Assembly (NCBI GenBank): GCA_965224285.1
Contig: OZ245043.1
Coordinates: 4,154,001 to 4,218,000 of the forward strand
DNA: 64,000 bases
Reading direction: 5' to 3'
Origin: JAJCYK01 sp965224285
GTDB taxonomy: Bacteria; Bacteroidota; Bacteroidia; Cytophagales; Cyclobacteriaceae
Translations under genes and position numbers: made by a program
Part shown: piece after piece, positions 1 to 8,469 of the stretch
Layout: the number at the start of each line of letters is the position of its first letter
How positions within the stretch are numbered: the stretch's first letter is position 1
The notes under the pieces: model-generated
What the model was told of the DNA's origin: nothing
The model's input: the letters and a program-made list of their open reading frames with translations, nothing else
The model's database searches: none

Positions 1-991
1 TAAAAAGATCTTCGATCAAGATCCTGGCCGCTTTATTGGGCAGCAGCTGACCTTGACTTACTTTATTTTCCAGTGAATCACGCTTTGAGGACAAAGAGGA
101 ATCTCTTTGGATCATCTGGTCAATATGGTAACGCAGACAATCCTCCAACCAGGCTCTTCTTTGCTCAGCCAGCTTTTTTTTAAGTATTCCTTTTTCCTCC
201 AGGTGCTGACGGAATTGCTGGATGGTGTTCCAAATGGTATCCATTCCCTGGTTGGTAGTCGCGGAACAGGTAAGTACCGGCACCTTCCAGTGGTCTGGCC
301 TGGTGGATAGCAGGTGCAACGCGTTTTGGTATATTGATCTTGCCTGTGCAGCCTCTTTCAGGTTATCTCCATCGGCTTTTGTAATCGCAACGGCATCAGC
401 CATCTCCACAATACCTTTTTTTATTCCCTGCAATTCATCTCCAGCTCCTGCCAGCATCAACAGTAAAAAAAAATCCACCATTTTATGCACTTCTATCTCA
501 GATTGCCCTACTCCCATGGTTTCTACTAAAATGACTTGGTATCCGGCTGCTTCGCACAACAACATGGCTTCTCTGGTACGATGGGCAACTCCGCCCAGAC
601 TCCGACCCGCTGCAGAGGGTCTGATAAATGCCTGTTCTTGCCTGCTTAGCCAGTTCATCCTGGTTTTGTCTCCCAGGATGCTGCCCTGTGATTTTTGGCT
701 TGAAGGGTCTACCGCTAATACCGCTACCGACAGTCCCTGCTCCAGGAGATACTTGCCCAACGATTCGATGAAAGTGCTTTTACCAACACCAGGGACTCCG
801 GTTATTCCTACTCGTTGCGCCTGACCGGTATGGGGTAGAATGTTATCCAATACCTCTATAGCAAGATCCTGATCGGATTGCAGATGGCTTTCCACCAGAG
901 TAATGGCCTTCCCCAGTACTGTTTTGTCACCTGACAATACCCCATTGATATAGGTTTTAGCATTCGGTCGATTTTTCCTTAAATATTGCAT
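1..991 (-). CDS. meaB: Methylmalonyl-CoA mutase-associated GTPase MeaB (3' end cut by window edge)
   Basis: G3E-family P-loop GTPase that loads and protects the adenosylcobalamin cofactor of methylmalonyl-CoA mutase in the cytoplasm. Translating the minus strand from the ATG at 991 gives about 330 residues without a stop before base 1; family members are about 330 aa, so only a few residues are missing. Visible motifs are the Walker A loop GVPGVGKST (about residues 65-73), the VDPSSQKSQGSILGDKTRM stretch, VETMGVGQSE and the base-recognition motif TKAD. It lies 3.9 kb from mutB/mutA on the same strand, separated by three genes on the other strand, so it is not in their operon. ArgK is an older name for the same family. 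Confidence 0.93.
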   Translation of the reverse strand, partial: MQYLRKNRPNAKTYINGVLSGDKTVLGKAITLVESHLQSDQDLAIEVLDNILPHTGQAQRVGITGVPGVGKSTFIESLGKYLLEQGLSVAVLAVDPSSQKSQGSILGDKTRMNWLSRQEQAFIRPSAAGRSLGGVAHRTREAMLLCEAAGYQVILVETMGVGQSEIEVHKMVDFFLLLMLAGAGDELQGIKKGIVEMADAVAITKADGDNLKEAAQARSIYQNALHLLSTRPDHWKVPVLTCSATTNQGMDTIWNTIQQFRQHLEEKGILKKKLAEQRRAWLEDCLRYHIDQMIQRDSSLSSKRDSLENKVSQGQLLPNKAARILIEDLF

Positions 992-1046
992 TGGTCAGAT
1001 GAAGTAATAAAAAAATTTTTAATTAAACCCCTGCCCAAGGTAATTT

Positions 1047-2339
1047 ATGACTTTACTGGGGTGGACTATGTTTAAAAAGGTAAAGCAAAACGCTGACCGC
1101 CAATTGTGGATTGATTCCGTACTGGGCACAGCATTTATATTTGCCCTCATTATATTCGGCAGCAGAGTGTTTAATGCATTCGAAGTGTTGAATCCAATCG
1201 GAGAGGCCATCAGTGATATGGACATCACTGATATCGTGTTTTCAAAGCTGAGAAAAGATCCCAATGCCTTGGTTAATGAGGACATTGTTATAGTTAACAT
1301 AGGCGACCTAAACCGGGAAGGTATTGCCAGGCAGATTTCGGCTATCAATGAATATCATCCCGCAGTGATTGGAATCGACGCTTTTTTTCGGCAGCCTAAA
1401 GATCCCTACCAGGATAGTTTATTGGCAGCAGCCCTGTGGCAAACCCCTAAACTGGTATTAGTTACCAAGTTAAACCAGTATAATTCCCGTTCAGAATCAT
1501 TCGATACCCTGGAGACCTCACATCCCATGTTTTTGGAAAATGCCCATCTGGGATTTGCCAATCTGATCACTCCGGCCAAGGATCAGGATAATTTCAAGGT
1601 TTGTCGTTCTTTTACCCCATTTGAAAACACCCATGATGGCAGGCAGAAGCTTTTTGCCCTGAAGATTGCGGAATTATTCGATAAGCAAGCTTATGATGAA
1701 TTCCTTAACCGGAAAAATCTTGTTGAATTCATCAACTATGGGGGTAACGTTGTAAGCAGCAGCAGCAAAAACAGTGAATTCACTAACAAATTCACGGTAT
1801 TGGACTGGATGGATATCTTTGAAGAAAACTTCACTCCCGACCTTTTTGAAGATAAAATTGTCATAATGGGTTATTTAGGGGAGAACCTCAGTGATAACTC
1901 TTGGGAGGATAAATTATATACACCGCTAAATACGGAATATGCCGGCAGGACCAATCCTGATATGTACGGAGTAGTTATCCATGCTAACATTCTGGCTATG
2001 ATCCTTAGCGGCAACTATATAAACTCCATGAGCAACAGCACTGGCATTATTGTTGGTGTATTATTATGCTTTATAAACGTTTTAGTGTTTTCTTTGATCT
2101 ACCGGATACTACCCAGGTGGTATGATGGTTTAACGAAATCCATACAGCTATTAGAAGCATTAATTTTGCTTCTGATCACGGTATTGGTCTTCCATTTTTT
2201 CAGTTACAAACTTAATCTTACCCTAGGTATTATTGCGGTTTTACTGGCTGGAGACTCTCTGGAAGTATATTATGGAGTACTCAAAAATCTCTTTTCTAAA
2301 GAACAAAGGAGGTTACTTTTTGAGCCCCTTAAGGATTAA
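1047..2339 (+). CDS. CHASE2-domain membrane protein without an output domain
   Basis: Membrane sensor-type protein of 430 aa. One transmembrane helix lies near residues 24-42, followed by a large extracytoplasmic CHASE2-like domain (about 45-310; conserved stretches IVIVNIGD, HPAVIGIDAFF, DKIVIMGYLG) and three closely spaced helices (about 325-415). The chain then ends after some 20 cytoplasmic residues. CHASE2 sensors normally carry a cyclase, kinase or diguanylate cyclase domain after the helices; none is present here. A second ATG at 1068 (MFKKVKQ) is an equally plausible start. The stop overlaps the next start by one base (TAATG), so the two genes are translationally coupled. Confidence 0.8.
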   Translation: MTLLGWTMFKKVKQNADRQLWIDSVLGTAFIFALIIFGSRVFNAFEVLNPIGEAISDMDITDIVFSKLRKDPNALVNEDIVIVNIGDLNREGIARQISAINEYHPAVIGIDAFFRQPKDPYQDSLLAAALWQTPKLVLVTKLNQYNSRSESFDTLETSHPMFLENAHLGFANLITPAKDQDNFKVCRSFTPFENTHDGRQKLFALKIAELFDKQAYDEFLNRKNLVEFINYGGNVVSSSSKNSEFTNKFTVLDWMDIFEENFTPDLFEDKIVIMGYLGENLSDNSWEDKLYTPLNTEYAGRTNPDMYGVVIHANILAMILSGNYINSMSNSTGIIVGVLLCFINVLVFSLIYRILPRWYDGLTKSIQLLEALILLLITVLVFHFFSYKLNLTLGIIAVLLAGDSLEVYYGVLKNLFSKEQRRLLFEPLKD

Positions 2340-3310
2340 TGAGTGTAATGCAGAATTTAACTTATCAAATAAAGAATATAATGAAACTAATATTTTCGGT
2401 GCTTTCTACGGCTTTATTCCTGTTTTCCGGCTCTTTACCAGCCCAGGACTACGTTTTTAAGGTTTTAGCCAATAAAGGCGGAAATTCATTCAAAACTGCT
2501 AATGCTACAGCCAATTGGGAACCTGTGAGGACTGGAGCTACTTTAAATGGCGACGATGAATTGAGAATTTCTGAAAATTCATATTTGGGTTTAGTACATG
2601 CCAGTGGGAAAACCGTGGAACTCAAGGATGAGGGCAATTATTATGTTAATGAGTTAGCGGCCAATTTAGGCAATAGCCGGTCTTCGGTGGCCAGTAAATA
2701 TGCCAACTTCGTGATTAATAAGATGACCTCTGATGATGGGGAGGATATAAACCGCAACCACCGGAAATACCTTACTGTAACCGGAGCCGTGGAGCGAAGT
2801 GTTTTTGAAGCTCCCATTAGCTTAATGATGCCAAGTTCGGTTGAGGTATTGAACGACGAAGCCCTGATTCGGTGGGATCCCGTTGAAAATGCCGAAACCT
2901 ACGTTTTCACGGTGAAAAATATGTTCGATGAAATAATATTTACCAGGGAGACTTCAGAGGAACATATGGTATTGCCTTTGGGGGATGATCCTTTTGCTCG
3001 AGAAGAGTTGATCATCGTCAATGTGCAGGTAAAAGATAATGATAAGTTGTATTCCGGGAATTATGGTATAAAGAGATTAACCGGGGCTGATGCGGAGCCT
3101 ATCAAGAAGGAGTTAGAGCAATTGTCAGGGGCCCTGCAGGAGAACTCTTCTCTGAGTAGGCTAATCTTGGCCACTTTCTTTGAAGAAAATAACCTGATTA
3201 TCGATGCTATGATAAATTATGAAAGGGCCATTGATCTTTCGCCTGAGGTTGAACAATTTAAGATAGCCTATGAGATGTTCGCCAAACGAAACGGCCTGGA
3301 AAAAGAATAA
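2339..3310 (+). CDS. Secreted FecR-like domain protein with C-terminal TPR-like helix
   Basis: Exported protein of up to 323 aa. The hydrophobic signal segment is MKLIFSVLSTALFLFSGSLP followed by AQD; it starts at residue 15, so the ATG at 2381 may be the true start, although the ATG at 2339 overlaps the upstream stop. After the signal comes a FecR-like beta domain (about 37-105: KVLANKGGNSF, GATLNGDDELRISENSYLGL), a beta-sandwich-like segment (about 170-240, ALIRWDPVENAETYVFTV) and a single TPR-like helix pair near the C-terminus (INYERAIDLSPE). FecR-like and CHASE2 genes often sit side by side in other bacteria, which fits a shared envelope-sensing job; the ligand is unknown. Confidence 0.72.
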   Translation: MSVMQNLTYQIKNIMKLIFSVLSTALFLFSGSLPAQDYVFKVLANKGGNSFKTANATANWEPVRTGATLNGDDELRISENSYLGLVHASGKTVELKDEGNYYVNELAANLGNSRSSVASKYANFVINKMTSDDGEDINRNHRKYLTVTGAVERSVFEAPISLMMPSSVEVLNDEALIRWDPVENAETYVFTVKNMFDEIIFTRETSEEHMVLPLGDDPFAREELIIVNVQVKDNDKLYSGNYGIKRLTGADAEPIKKELEQLSGALQENSSLSRLILATFFEENNLIIDAMINYERAIDLSPEVEQFKIAYEMFAKRNGLEKE

Positions 3311-3335
3311 ACATTAAGATCTATTGAGCATTGAG

Positions 3336-3370
3336 GGCCACCCATTACTATGGGCGGCCTTTTTGCTTTT
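3336..3370 (+). terminator. Rho-independent terminator after the CHASE2/FecR pair
   Basis: GGCC-A-CCCAT and ATGGG-C-GGCC form a stem with one internal mismatch and a TACT loop (3337-3360), followed directly by TTTTT. It ends the two-gene transcript. Confidence 0.85.
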
Positions 3371-3464
3371 ACAGGAATACTTCAAGAAATACTTGTTAAA
3401 GTCCTAAATATAATGTAGTTTTAAAGAGTTGAGTGCTAAGGCAGGTGTGTGGGCTTAAAGACCT

Positions 3465-4865
3465 ATGAAACACTCATACTTAAAAAGCCGATGGTACTTG
3501 GCGTTATTATCAGTGATCCTTTCACTTGCTCCTTTGCGGGCACAGATTGCCATAGATACTTCCTATACCGCCGAACAATTGGTAAAACAGATATTGATCG
3601 GTAATGGTGTTTTGGTAGGCCCGGTTCAATACCAGGGCCCTAACCATGCCATGGGGTATTTTCAGGATCCTTCTTTTCAGGTTAATCTTGAAGAGGGTAT
3701 AGTGCTCACCTCGGGTAATGCATTTTTTGTCCAGGGGCCCAACAGGGTACCGGATAAAGGTTGGGCCAGTGGATCTCCGGGCGACCACGATCTCAACAGT
3801 ATTGCGGAGGGAGAAACTCACGACGCTGCCATACTGGAATTCGATTTTGTCACCAGTTCTGAATTCCTCTCTTTCAACTATGTATTCGGTTCAGAGGAAT
3901 ATTTGGAGTATGTGGGTTCCAAGTATAATGATGTTTTTGGATTCTTTATCGATGGGCCTGGGCTAGATCATGTAAACCTGGCAAAATTACCTTCCTCCGG
4001 CGCTCCTATTACCGTTAATAATATCAATCATAAAAAAAATCGAAAGTTCTATCACGATAATAGTTTCCAGAATACCAGTCACCCTTTTATCTGGGACAAC
4101 CGAAAGAAAAAGCCCGTGCGAAATAAGAGATACGGGAAAACTCCTAAGGAACCACCCTACAAGGTACAGTACGATGGATTCACCCGGGTTTTGGAGGCCC
4201 GGTGTGCGGTGGTTCCCAATGAAATCTATCATATTAAAATTGCCATTGCCGATGTGTCAGATTACATCCTTGATTCAGGTGTGTTTCTGGAAGGTGGATC
4301 TTTCCGAAGCTTCGGGGAAGAGGTAGTGGTTATGAAAAACCCCTTCGAGGATCTGCAAAACGACATACCCAAAATCCCCACCAAAATTATTCGTCCATTA
4401 GATCTTAAGCCCAAAAAGGTAAGATTGGCCGGAGCGGAGTTGATTCCTGCTCCAATGTCTATCAATACCGTAACCGGGAATTTATTCAACATTGAGTTTG
4501 ACTTTGACTCCTATGATATTCCTGTATCATACAGGCACCGATTGCAGCAACTTTATGGATTAGTTGAAGGTAATCCCCAAACGGCTATAAAGATCATCGG
4601 ACATACCGATAATGTGGGATCTGAAGCTTACAATTTCAAGCTTTCTGCCATGCGTTCACAAGCAGTGGCCCGGTTTATGAAAGAACTGGGAATAGAGAGC
4701 TCCCGGATCAAAACCGTATATTTTGGTGAAACCCAACCTATATATGCTAATAATACCGAGCAGGGCCGCACCCGCAATCGGCGGGTGGAGTTTGTGGTAG
4801 AGTATTCCCCATATTGGGCGCCTTCGGCGGCCAACCACGGCATTCAGGTAGTAGAAAATGAATAA
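3465..4865 (+). CDS. Choice-of-anchor L domain fused to an OmpA peptidoglycan-binding domain
   Basis: Exported protein of 466 aa. A signal peptide ends near residue 26 (LAPLRAQ). Residues about 30-285 match the choice-of-anchor L domain seen in Bacteroidota surface proteins (EGIVLTSGNA, FVFGSEEYLEYV-like block, FGFFIDGPG, ISVADVSD-like IAIADVSDYILDSGVFLEGG). Residues about 340-455 are an OmpA-like domain with IGHTDNVGS, the Asn/Leu-Ser/Arg block and NRRVEF, which holds peptidoglycan. A lysine/arginine-rich insert (about 215-245) interrupts the anchor-L part. The combination suggests a periplasmic or outer-membrane protein tethered to the wall; the function of the anchor-L domain is not known. 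Confidence 0.83.
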   Translation: MKHSYLKSRWYLALLSVILSLAPLRAQIAIDTSYTAEQLVKQILIGNGVLVGPVQYQGPNHAMGYFQDPSFQVNLEEGIVLTSGNAFFVQGPNRVPDKGWASGSPGDHDLNSIAEGETHDAAILEFDFVTSSEFLSFNYVFGSEEYLEYVGSKYNDVFGFFIDGPGLDHVNLAKLPSSGAPITVNNINHKKNRKFYHDNSFQNTSHPFIWDNRKKKPVRNKRYGKTPKEPPYKVQYDGFTRVLEARCAVVPNEIYHIKIAIADVSDYILDSGVFLEGGSFRSFGEEVVVMKNPFEDLQNDIPKIPTKIIRPLDLKPKKVRLAGAELIPAPMSINTVTGNLFNIEFDFDSYDIPVSYRHRLQQLYGLVEGNPQTAIKIIGHTDNVGSEAYNFKLSAMRSQAVARFMKELGIESSRIKTVYFGETQPIYANNTEQGRTRNRRVEFVVEYSPYWAPSAANHGIQVVENE

Positions 4866-4866
4866 G

Positions 4867-7008
4867 TTATTCCGATTGTAATAAATGCTCTAAGATCTGG
4901 ATAGCCGCTTTGGCAATAACTGTTCCCGGTCCGAAAATACAGACTACCCCACGCTCATAAAGAAATTGGTAGTCCTGAGATGGGATCACGCCTCCCGCCA
5001 CAACGCTGATATCCTGGCGTTGTAGTACTTCCAAATCCTTGACTAGCTCAGGGATCAAGGTTTTATGGCTTCCGGCAAGGCTGCTTACTCCCACGACATC
5101 TACATCATTTTCTATGGCTTGCTGTGCCACCTCCCTTGGAGTTTGAAAAAGTGGCCCGATATCTACATCAAATCCCAAATCGGCAAAACTGGTGGCAATA
5201 ACCTTAGCGCCACGGTCATGGCCGTCCTGACCCATTTTTGCAATTAGTATCCTGGGTCGCCGACCCTCCAGGTGAGCAAAAGCATCGGAAAGCTTAAGGG
5301 CTTTATTGAAATTTCTATCGTTCATGACTTCCTTAGAATATACACCCGAAATGGATCTAATGGTAGCTTGGTGCCTACCGGCTGATTTTTCCATGGCAGC
5401 AGAGATCTCACCCAGGGTGGCGTTGGCTCGAGCTGCGGTTATTGCCAGCTTCAGCAAATTGCCGGTACCGTTTTTTGCACAATTTTCCAACGAATCTAAT
5501 GCCTGGTCAACTTCCGTATGATCTCGCTCACTCTTTACTTGACGAATAATTTCAATTTGCTGTTCCCGTACTTTTGTATTGTCAACCTCCAGTACTTCCA
5601 GGGAAGACTGATCAGAAACTGCGAATCGGTTTACCCCGACAATGATATCGCGATTACCGTCGATTCGCCCTTGTTTTCTTGCGGCCGCTTCTTCTACTTT
5701 TAGTTTAGGAAGACCGCTTTCGATAGCTTTGGTCATGCCTCCCATCTCCTCAACTTCCCGCAGGTGTTCCCAAGCCCTCTGAGCTAATTGATTAGTTAGA
5801 AACTCCACGTAATAGGAACCTGCCCAGGGATCAATACTGCTGGTAATTTGGGTGTTATTTTGTAAGAAAAGCTGTGTATCCCGGGCAATTTTTGCAGAGT
5901 AATCGGTAGGAAGCGCAATGGCTTCGTCCAGGGCATTAGTATGCAGGGATTGGGTGCCACCCATAGCCGCCGCCATGGCCTCCACCACAGTTCGAGTAAC
6001 ATTGTTGTAAGGATCCTGCTCGGTGAGACTCCAGCCTGAAGTTTGACAATGGGTGCGTAAGGCCATGGATTTTGGGTTCTGAGGATTAAACTGTTTAACC
6101 AGTTTAGCCCACAGTAACCTTCCCGCTCTCATTTTGGCAATTTCCATAAAATGATTCATGCCGATGGCCCAAAAAAAGGATATTCTGGGAGCCAATGCGT
6201 CTACCCCAATACCTGCCTCAATGCCAGTCCTAAGGTATTCCAGAGCATTGCCCAGCGTGTAGGCTAATTCCAGATCAGCCGGAGCACCTGCTTCATGAAG
6301 ATGATACCCGCTGACACTGATGGAATTAAAAAGTGGCATTTGGCTGGAACAATAGCTGAATATATCCGCGATGATCCTCATGGAAAATTCGGGGGGGTAT
6401 ATGTAGGTATTGCGTACCATGAATTCCTTCAGGATATCATTCTGGATGGTTCCGCGAAGATTTTCCGGGGTTACTCCCTGTTTTTCAGCTGCTACAATGT
6501 AAAACGCCATTATGGGGATCACCGCGCCATTCATGGTCATGCTAACGGAAATTTGATCAAGGGGGATCTGGTCGAATAAAGTTTCCATATCCCTTACGGT
6601 GTCCACAGCCACACCAGCTTTGCCCACATCTCCTATTACCCGAGGATGATCCGAATCATAACCTCGGTGTGTGGGAAGGTCAAAAGCTACAGAAAGACCT
6701 TTTTGCCCTGCGGCTAAATTGCGGCGATAAAAGGCGTTTGATTCTTTGGCGGTGGAAAATCCCGCATACTGTCGAATCGTCCAAGGTCGGGTCACGTACA
6801 TACTGGCATATGGACCCCTCAAAAACGGCGGCAAACCGGCCCCAAAATGTAGTTGATCGGGCTTATGGGCCAGATCAGAGGTGATTATCGCTGGAACTGA
6901 GATTCCTTCAGCTGTTTGCCATGTTTCTTTAGAATGGACCTCTGATGATGGGCTTTGCCCAGTTAGTTCCCGGAAGGAGATAGTGCTGAAATCAGGCTTG
7001 CGTTTCAT
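4867..7008 (-). CDS. mutB: Methylmalonyl-CoA mutase, large (catalytic) subunit
   Basis: Interconverts methylmalonyl-CoA and succinyl-CoA using adenosylcobalamin. The 713-aa length is normal for the catalytic subunit. The N-terminal TIM barrel carries TRPWTIRQYAGFSTAKESN near residue 75, AFDLPTHRGYDSDHP and HCQTSGWSLTEQDPYNN. The C-terminal Rossmann domain has the B12 signature GQDGHDRG (around residues 587-594), whose His is the lower cobalt ligand, followed by GVSSLAGSH and GGVIP. It overlaps the 3' end of mutA by 17 nt, so the two subunits are co-translated. With meaB and the epimerase at 52.9 kb it builds the propionate/succinate route. Confidence 0.97.
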   Translation of the reverse strand: MKRKPDFSTISFRELTGQSPSSEVHSKETWQTAEGISVPAIITSDLAHKPDQLHFGAGLPPFLRGPYASMYVTRPWTIRQYAGFSTAKESNAFYRRNLAAGQKGLSVAFDLPTHRGYDSDHPRVIGDVGKAGVAVDTVRDMETLFDQIPLDQISVSMTMNGAVIPIMAFYIVAAEKQGVTPENLRGTIQNDILKEFMVRNTYIYPPEFSMRIIADIFSYCSSQMPLFNSISVSGYHLHEAGAPADLELAYTLGNALEYLRTGIEAGIGVDALAPRISFFWAIGMNHFMEIAKMRAGRLLWAKLVKQFNPQNPKSMALRTHCQTSGWSLTEQDPYNNVTRTVVEAMAAAMGGTQSLHTNALDEAIALPTDYSAKIARDTQLFLQNNTQITSSIDPWAGSYYVEFLTNQLAQRAWEHLREVEEMGGMTKAIESGLPKLKVEEAAARKQGRIDGNRDIIVGVNRFAVSDQSSLEVLEVDNTKVREQQIEIIRQVKSERDHTEVDQALDSLENCAKNGTGNLLKLAITAARANATLGEISAAMEKSAGRHQATIRSISGVYSKEVMNDRNFNKALKLSDAFAHLEGRRPRILIAKMGQDGHDRGAKVIATSFADLGFDVDIGPLFQTPREVAQQAIENDVDVVGVSSLAGSHKTLIPELVKDLEVLQRQDISVVAGGVIPSQDYQFLYERGVVCIFGPGTVIAKAAIQILEHLLQSE

Positions 7009-8131
7009 GGTCCGATTTTAAATGTAAGTATCCTCCATGCTTTTCTGCCTCCTGAACCTCAAGCCATACTTTTCTCAAAATCCGTTCTGTCAAAGAAGCT
7101 AAATAATAGGAACCGGCCGCCGGGTCAGCCACTCGGTGAAGTTGACCTTCTTCTCTCAGTATGAGGCCAACATTCCGGGCTATCCTGGTATCCCGCTTTG
7201 AATTTTTGCCACGGTTTGACCCCACCCTGGTAACCGTTAATAAATCGCATCCACCCAGCACTGCAGCCATGGACTGGGTGGTATTGCGCAGCATTTGCCA
7301 TTCTCCTTTTTCATCCATAGCAGTTATGGCGTGTATGGTCAATTTATCAGGAGGGTATTCCTTTAACCCATAAGACATTATCATCTGGTGGAATAATATT
7401 CGAATGGCCCTGAACCTGCATATTTCCCACAAATAATGATCTCCCACCCGAACACGAAGCTGTATATTATTAACTATAACGTCCAACGGCAATCCAGCAT
7501 CCAGGAAGTGGTTAATAATAAAAATAACTTTCACCAACAAACGGGAGAGCTCAGCCAGACTTCCGGGCTTTTGATCTACTGCTTCAAGGGTAAGAAATTT
7601 TAAGCCGTTGGGATATTTCTCCAACAAATCTGGTACCATACCCTCCAGTTCAGTGGTGAGATCTTCCACTATAGCGTATCCCCTGTATTCCGACTCTTTG
7701 CTTAGTTCTTGACAGAAGGGTTCAAGGTGTTTTACCTTAGTCCGTAAGCCTACTATGATGTGCGGAATACTTACCCCTTTCAGCGCCTGCTCCCAGTTGA
7801 TGCCATGAGTTCCGGAAAATTCCAAGCCCTCTGCTCCTCCATTGAGGGCATCCAGTGCGCTTCTATTAAGATCCGGCCCGGATACAGGCTCCATGATGGC
7901 CCATGCACGAGCTCCTTGGTAGTTTTGATCATTATTAATATTACTATGATGATAGTCATTTAACCGGGAAAAGTATGGGGTGGTGTGATCGCAATAAGCA
8001 GGTTGCTTCAAACCCGGGCATAACTCTGAATTTATAATGGCTTCCGGGTCATCTGTTTTAAGATCTTTCTTAAACCTGGTTATCCACTCATTATAGCTAA
8101 CCGGGTCAAAATCCTGAAACAGTCTGGTCAT
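6992..8131 (-). CDS. mutA: Methylmalonyl-CoA mutase, small subunit, short form
   Basis: Non-catalytic partner of MutB, homologous to its TIM-barrel half (motifs SGTHGINWEQAL, RDTRIARNVGLILREEG, DPAAGSYYLASLTE). At 379 aa it is much shorter than the roughly 600-aa small subunits of well-studied heterodimeric mutases: the protein stops just after the barrel, so the degenerate cobalamin-fold domain is missing altogether and the N-terminal arm is shortened. The reading frame is intact and the stop overlaps the mutB start, so it looks like a genuine compact form, not a pseudogene. It is the first gene of the mutA-mutB unit; its start at 8131 faces the gene-free region before dnaA. Confidence 0.9.
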   Translation of the reverse strand: MTRLFQDFDPVSYNEWITRFKKDLKTDDPEAIINSELCPGLKQPAYCDHTTPYFSRLNDYHHSNINNDQNYQGARAWAIMEPVSGPDLNRSALDALNGGAEGLEFSGTHGINWEQALKGVSIPHIIVGLRTKVKHLEPFCQELSKESEYRGYAIVEDLTTELEGMVPDLLEKYPNGLKFLTLEAVDQKPGSLAELSRLLVKVIFIINHFLDAGLPLDVIVNNIQLRVRVGDHYLWEICRFRAIRILFHQMIMSYGLKEYPPDKLTIHAITAMDEKGEWQMLRNTTQSMAAVLGGCDLLTVTRVGSNRGKNSKRDTRIARNVGLILREEGQLHRVADPAAGSYYLASLTERILRKVWLEVQEAEKHGGYLHLKSDHETQA

Positions 8132-8178
8132 AGTTACAAATGGTTTACGGAGGTGCCTAAATTTAGTTTATTATTTGG

Positions 8179-8229
8179 AATGAGGGAATCAGCAGTAAAT
8201 AAATAGGCGCCGCTCATGAATCCCTCATT
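8179..8229. repeat. Inverted repeat, 9-bp perfect arms, upstream of mutA
   Basis: AATGAGGGA at 8179-8187 is matched by its exact reverse complement TCCCTCATT at 8221-8229, with a 33-bp spacer. It sits about 50-100 bp upstream of the mutA start and could be a paired operator; no family of regulator can be assigned. Confidence 0.5.
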
Positions 8230-8241
8230 TTGCGGGCAACT

Positions 8242-8259
8242 GGAATATCAGTGATATCC
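8242..8259. promoter_or_regulatory. Palindrome GGA-ATATCA-G-TGATAT-CC
   Basis: ATATCA and TGATAT are perfect arms around a single G, extended by GG and CC with one unpaired A. It lies next to the TAATTTTG motif, in the position expected for a repressor or activator site of the mutA or dnaA promoter. This is an inference from symmetry only. Confidence 0.4.
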
Positions 8260-8469
8260 GGTATAATTTTGGACAAATTTCATCCCGCATTCATTAAGTA
8301 GAATTTATTACTGACGCCATAATCCCCTTAGGTTCACAGATAAATGTCAACCCTATATAATCCGTAAAGGAGACAACTGCGATTTTGTTTTTTTTTATAA
8401 GTTTTTTTTATAAAATTCGTGTCCCTTTTTTCGCTTGGTAGATAACCCTGTTACTTCTATAATTGGTTA

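Larger units (their letters stand above)
8132..8469. other. Gene-free divergent region between mutA and dnaA
   Basis: This 338-bp stretch has no plausible reading frame. It holds the long inverted repeat at 8179-8229, the short palindrome at 8242-8259, a TAATTTTG motif at 8264-8271 that fits the Bacteroidota -7 box TAnnTTTG but lacks a well-placed -33 TTG, and an AT-rich tract with T runs at 8382-8416 just upstream of dnaA. Promoters for both genes must lie here. I saw no DnaA boxes (TTATNCACA), so nothing marks it as the replication origin. Confidence 0.6.

Noticed and set aside
222..824. Plus-strand frame of 200 codons at the left edge
   Set aside because: Lies antisense to meaB, whose GTPase motifs are unmistakable.
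8132..8469. Possible replication origin upstream of dnaA
   Set aside because: The AT-rich tract fits, but there are no recognisable TTATNCACA boxes in either direction, and dnaN/recF are absent.
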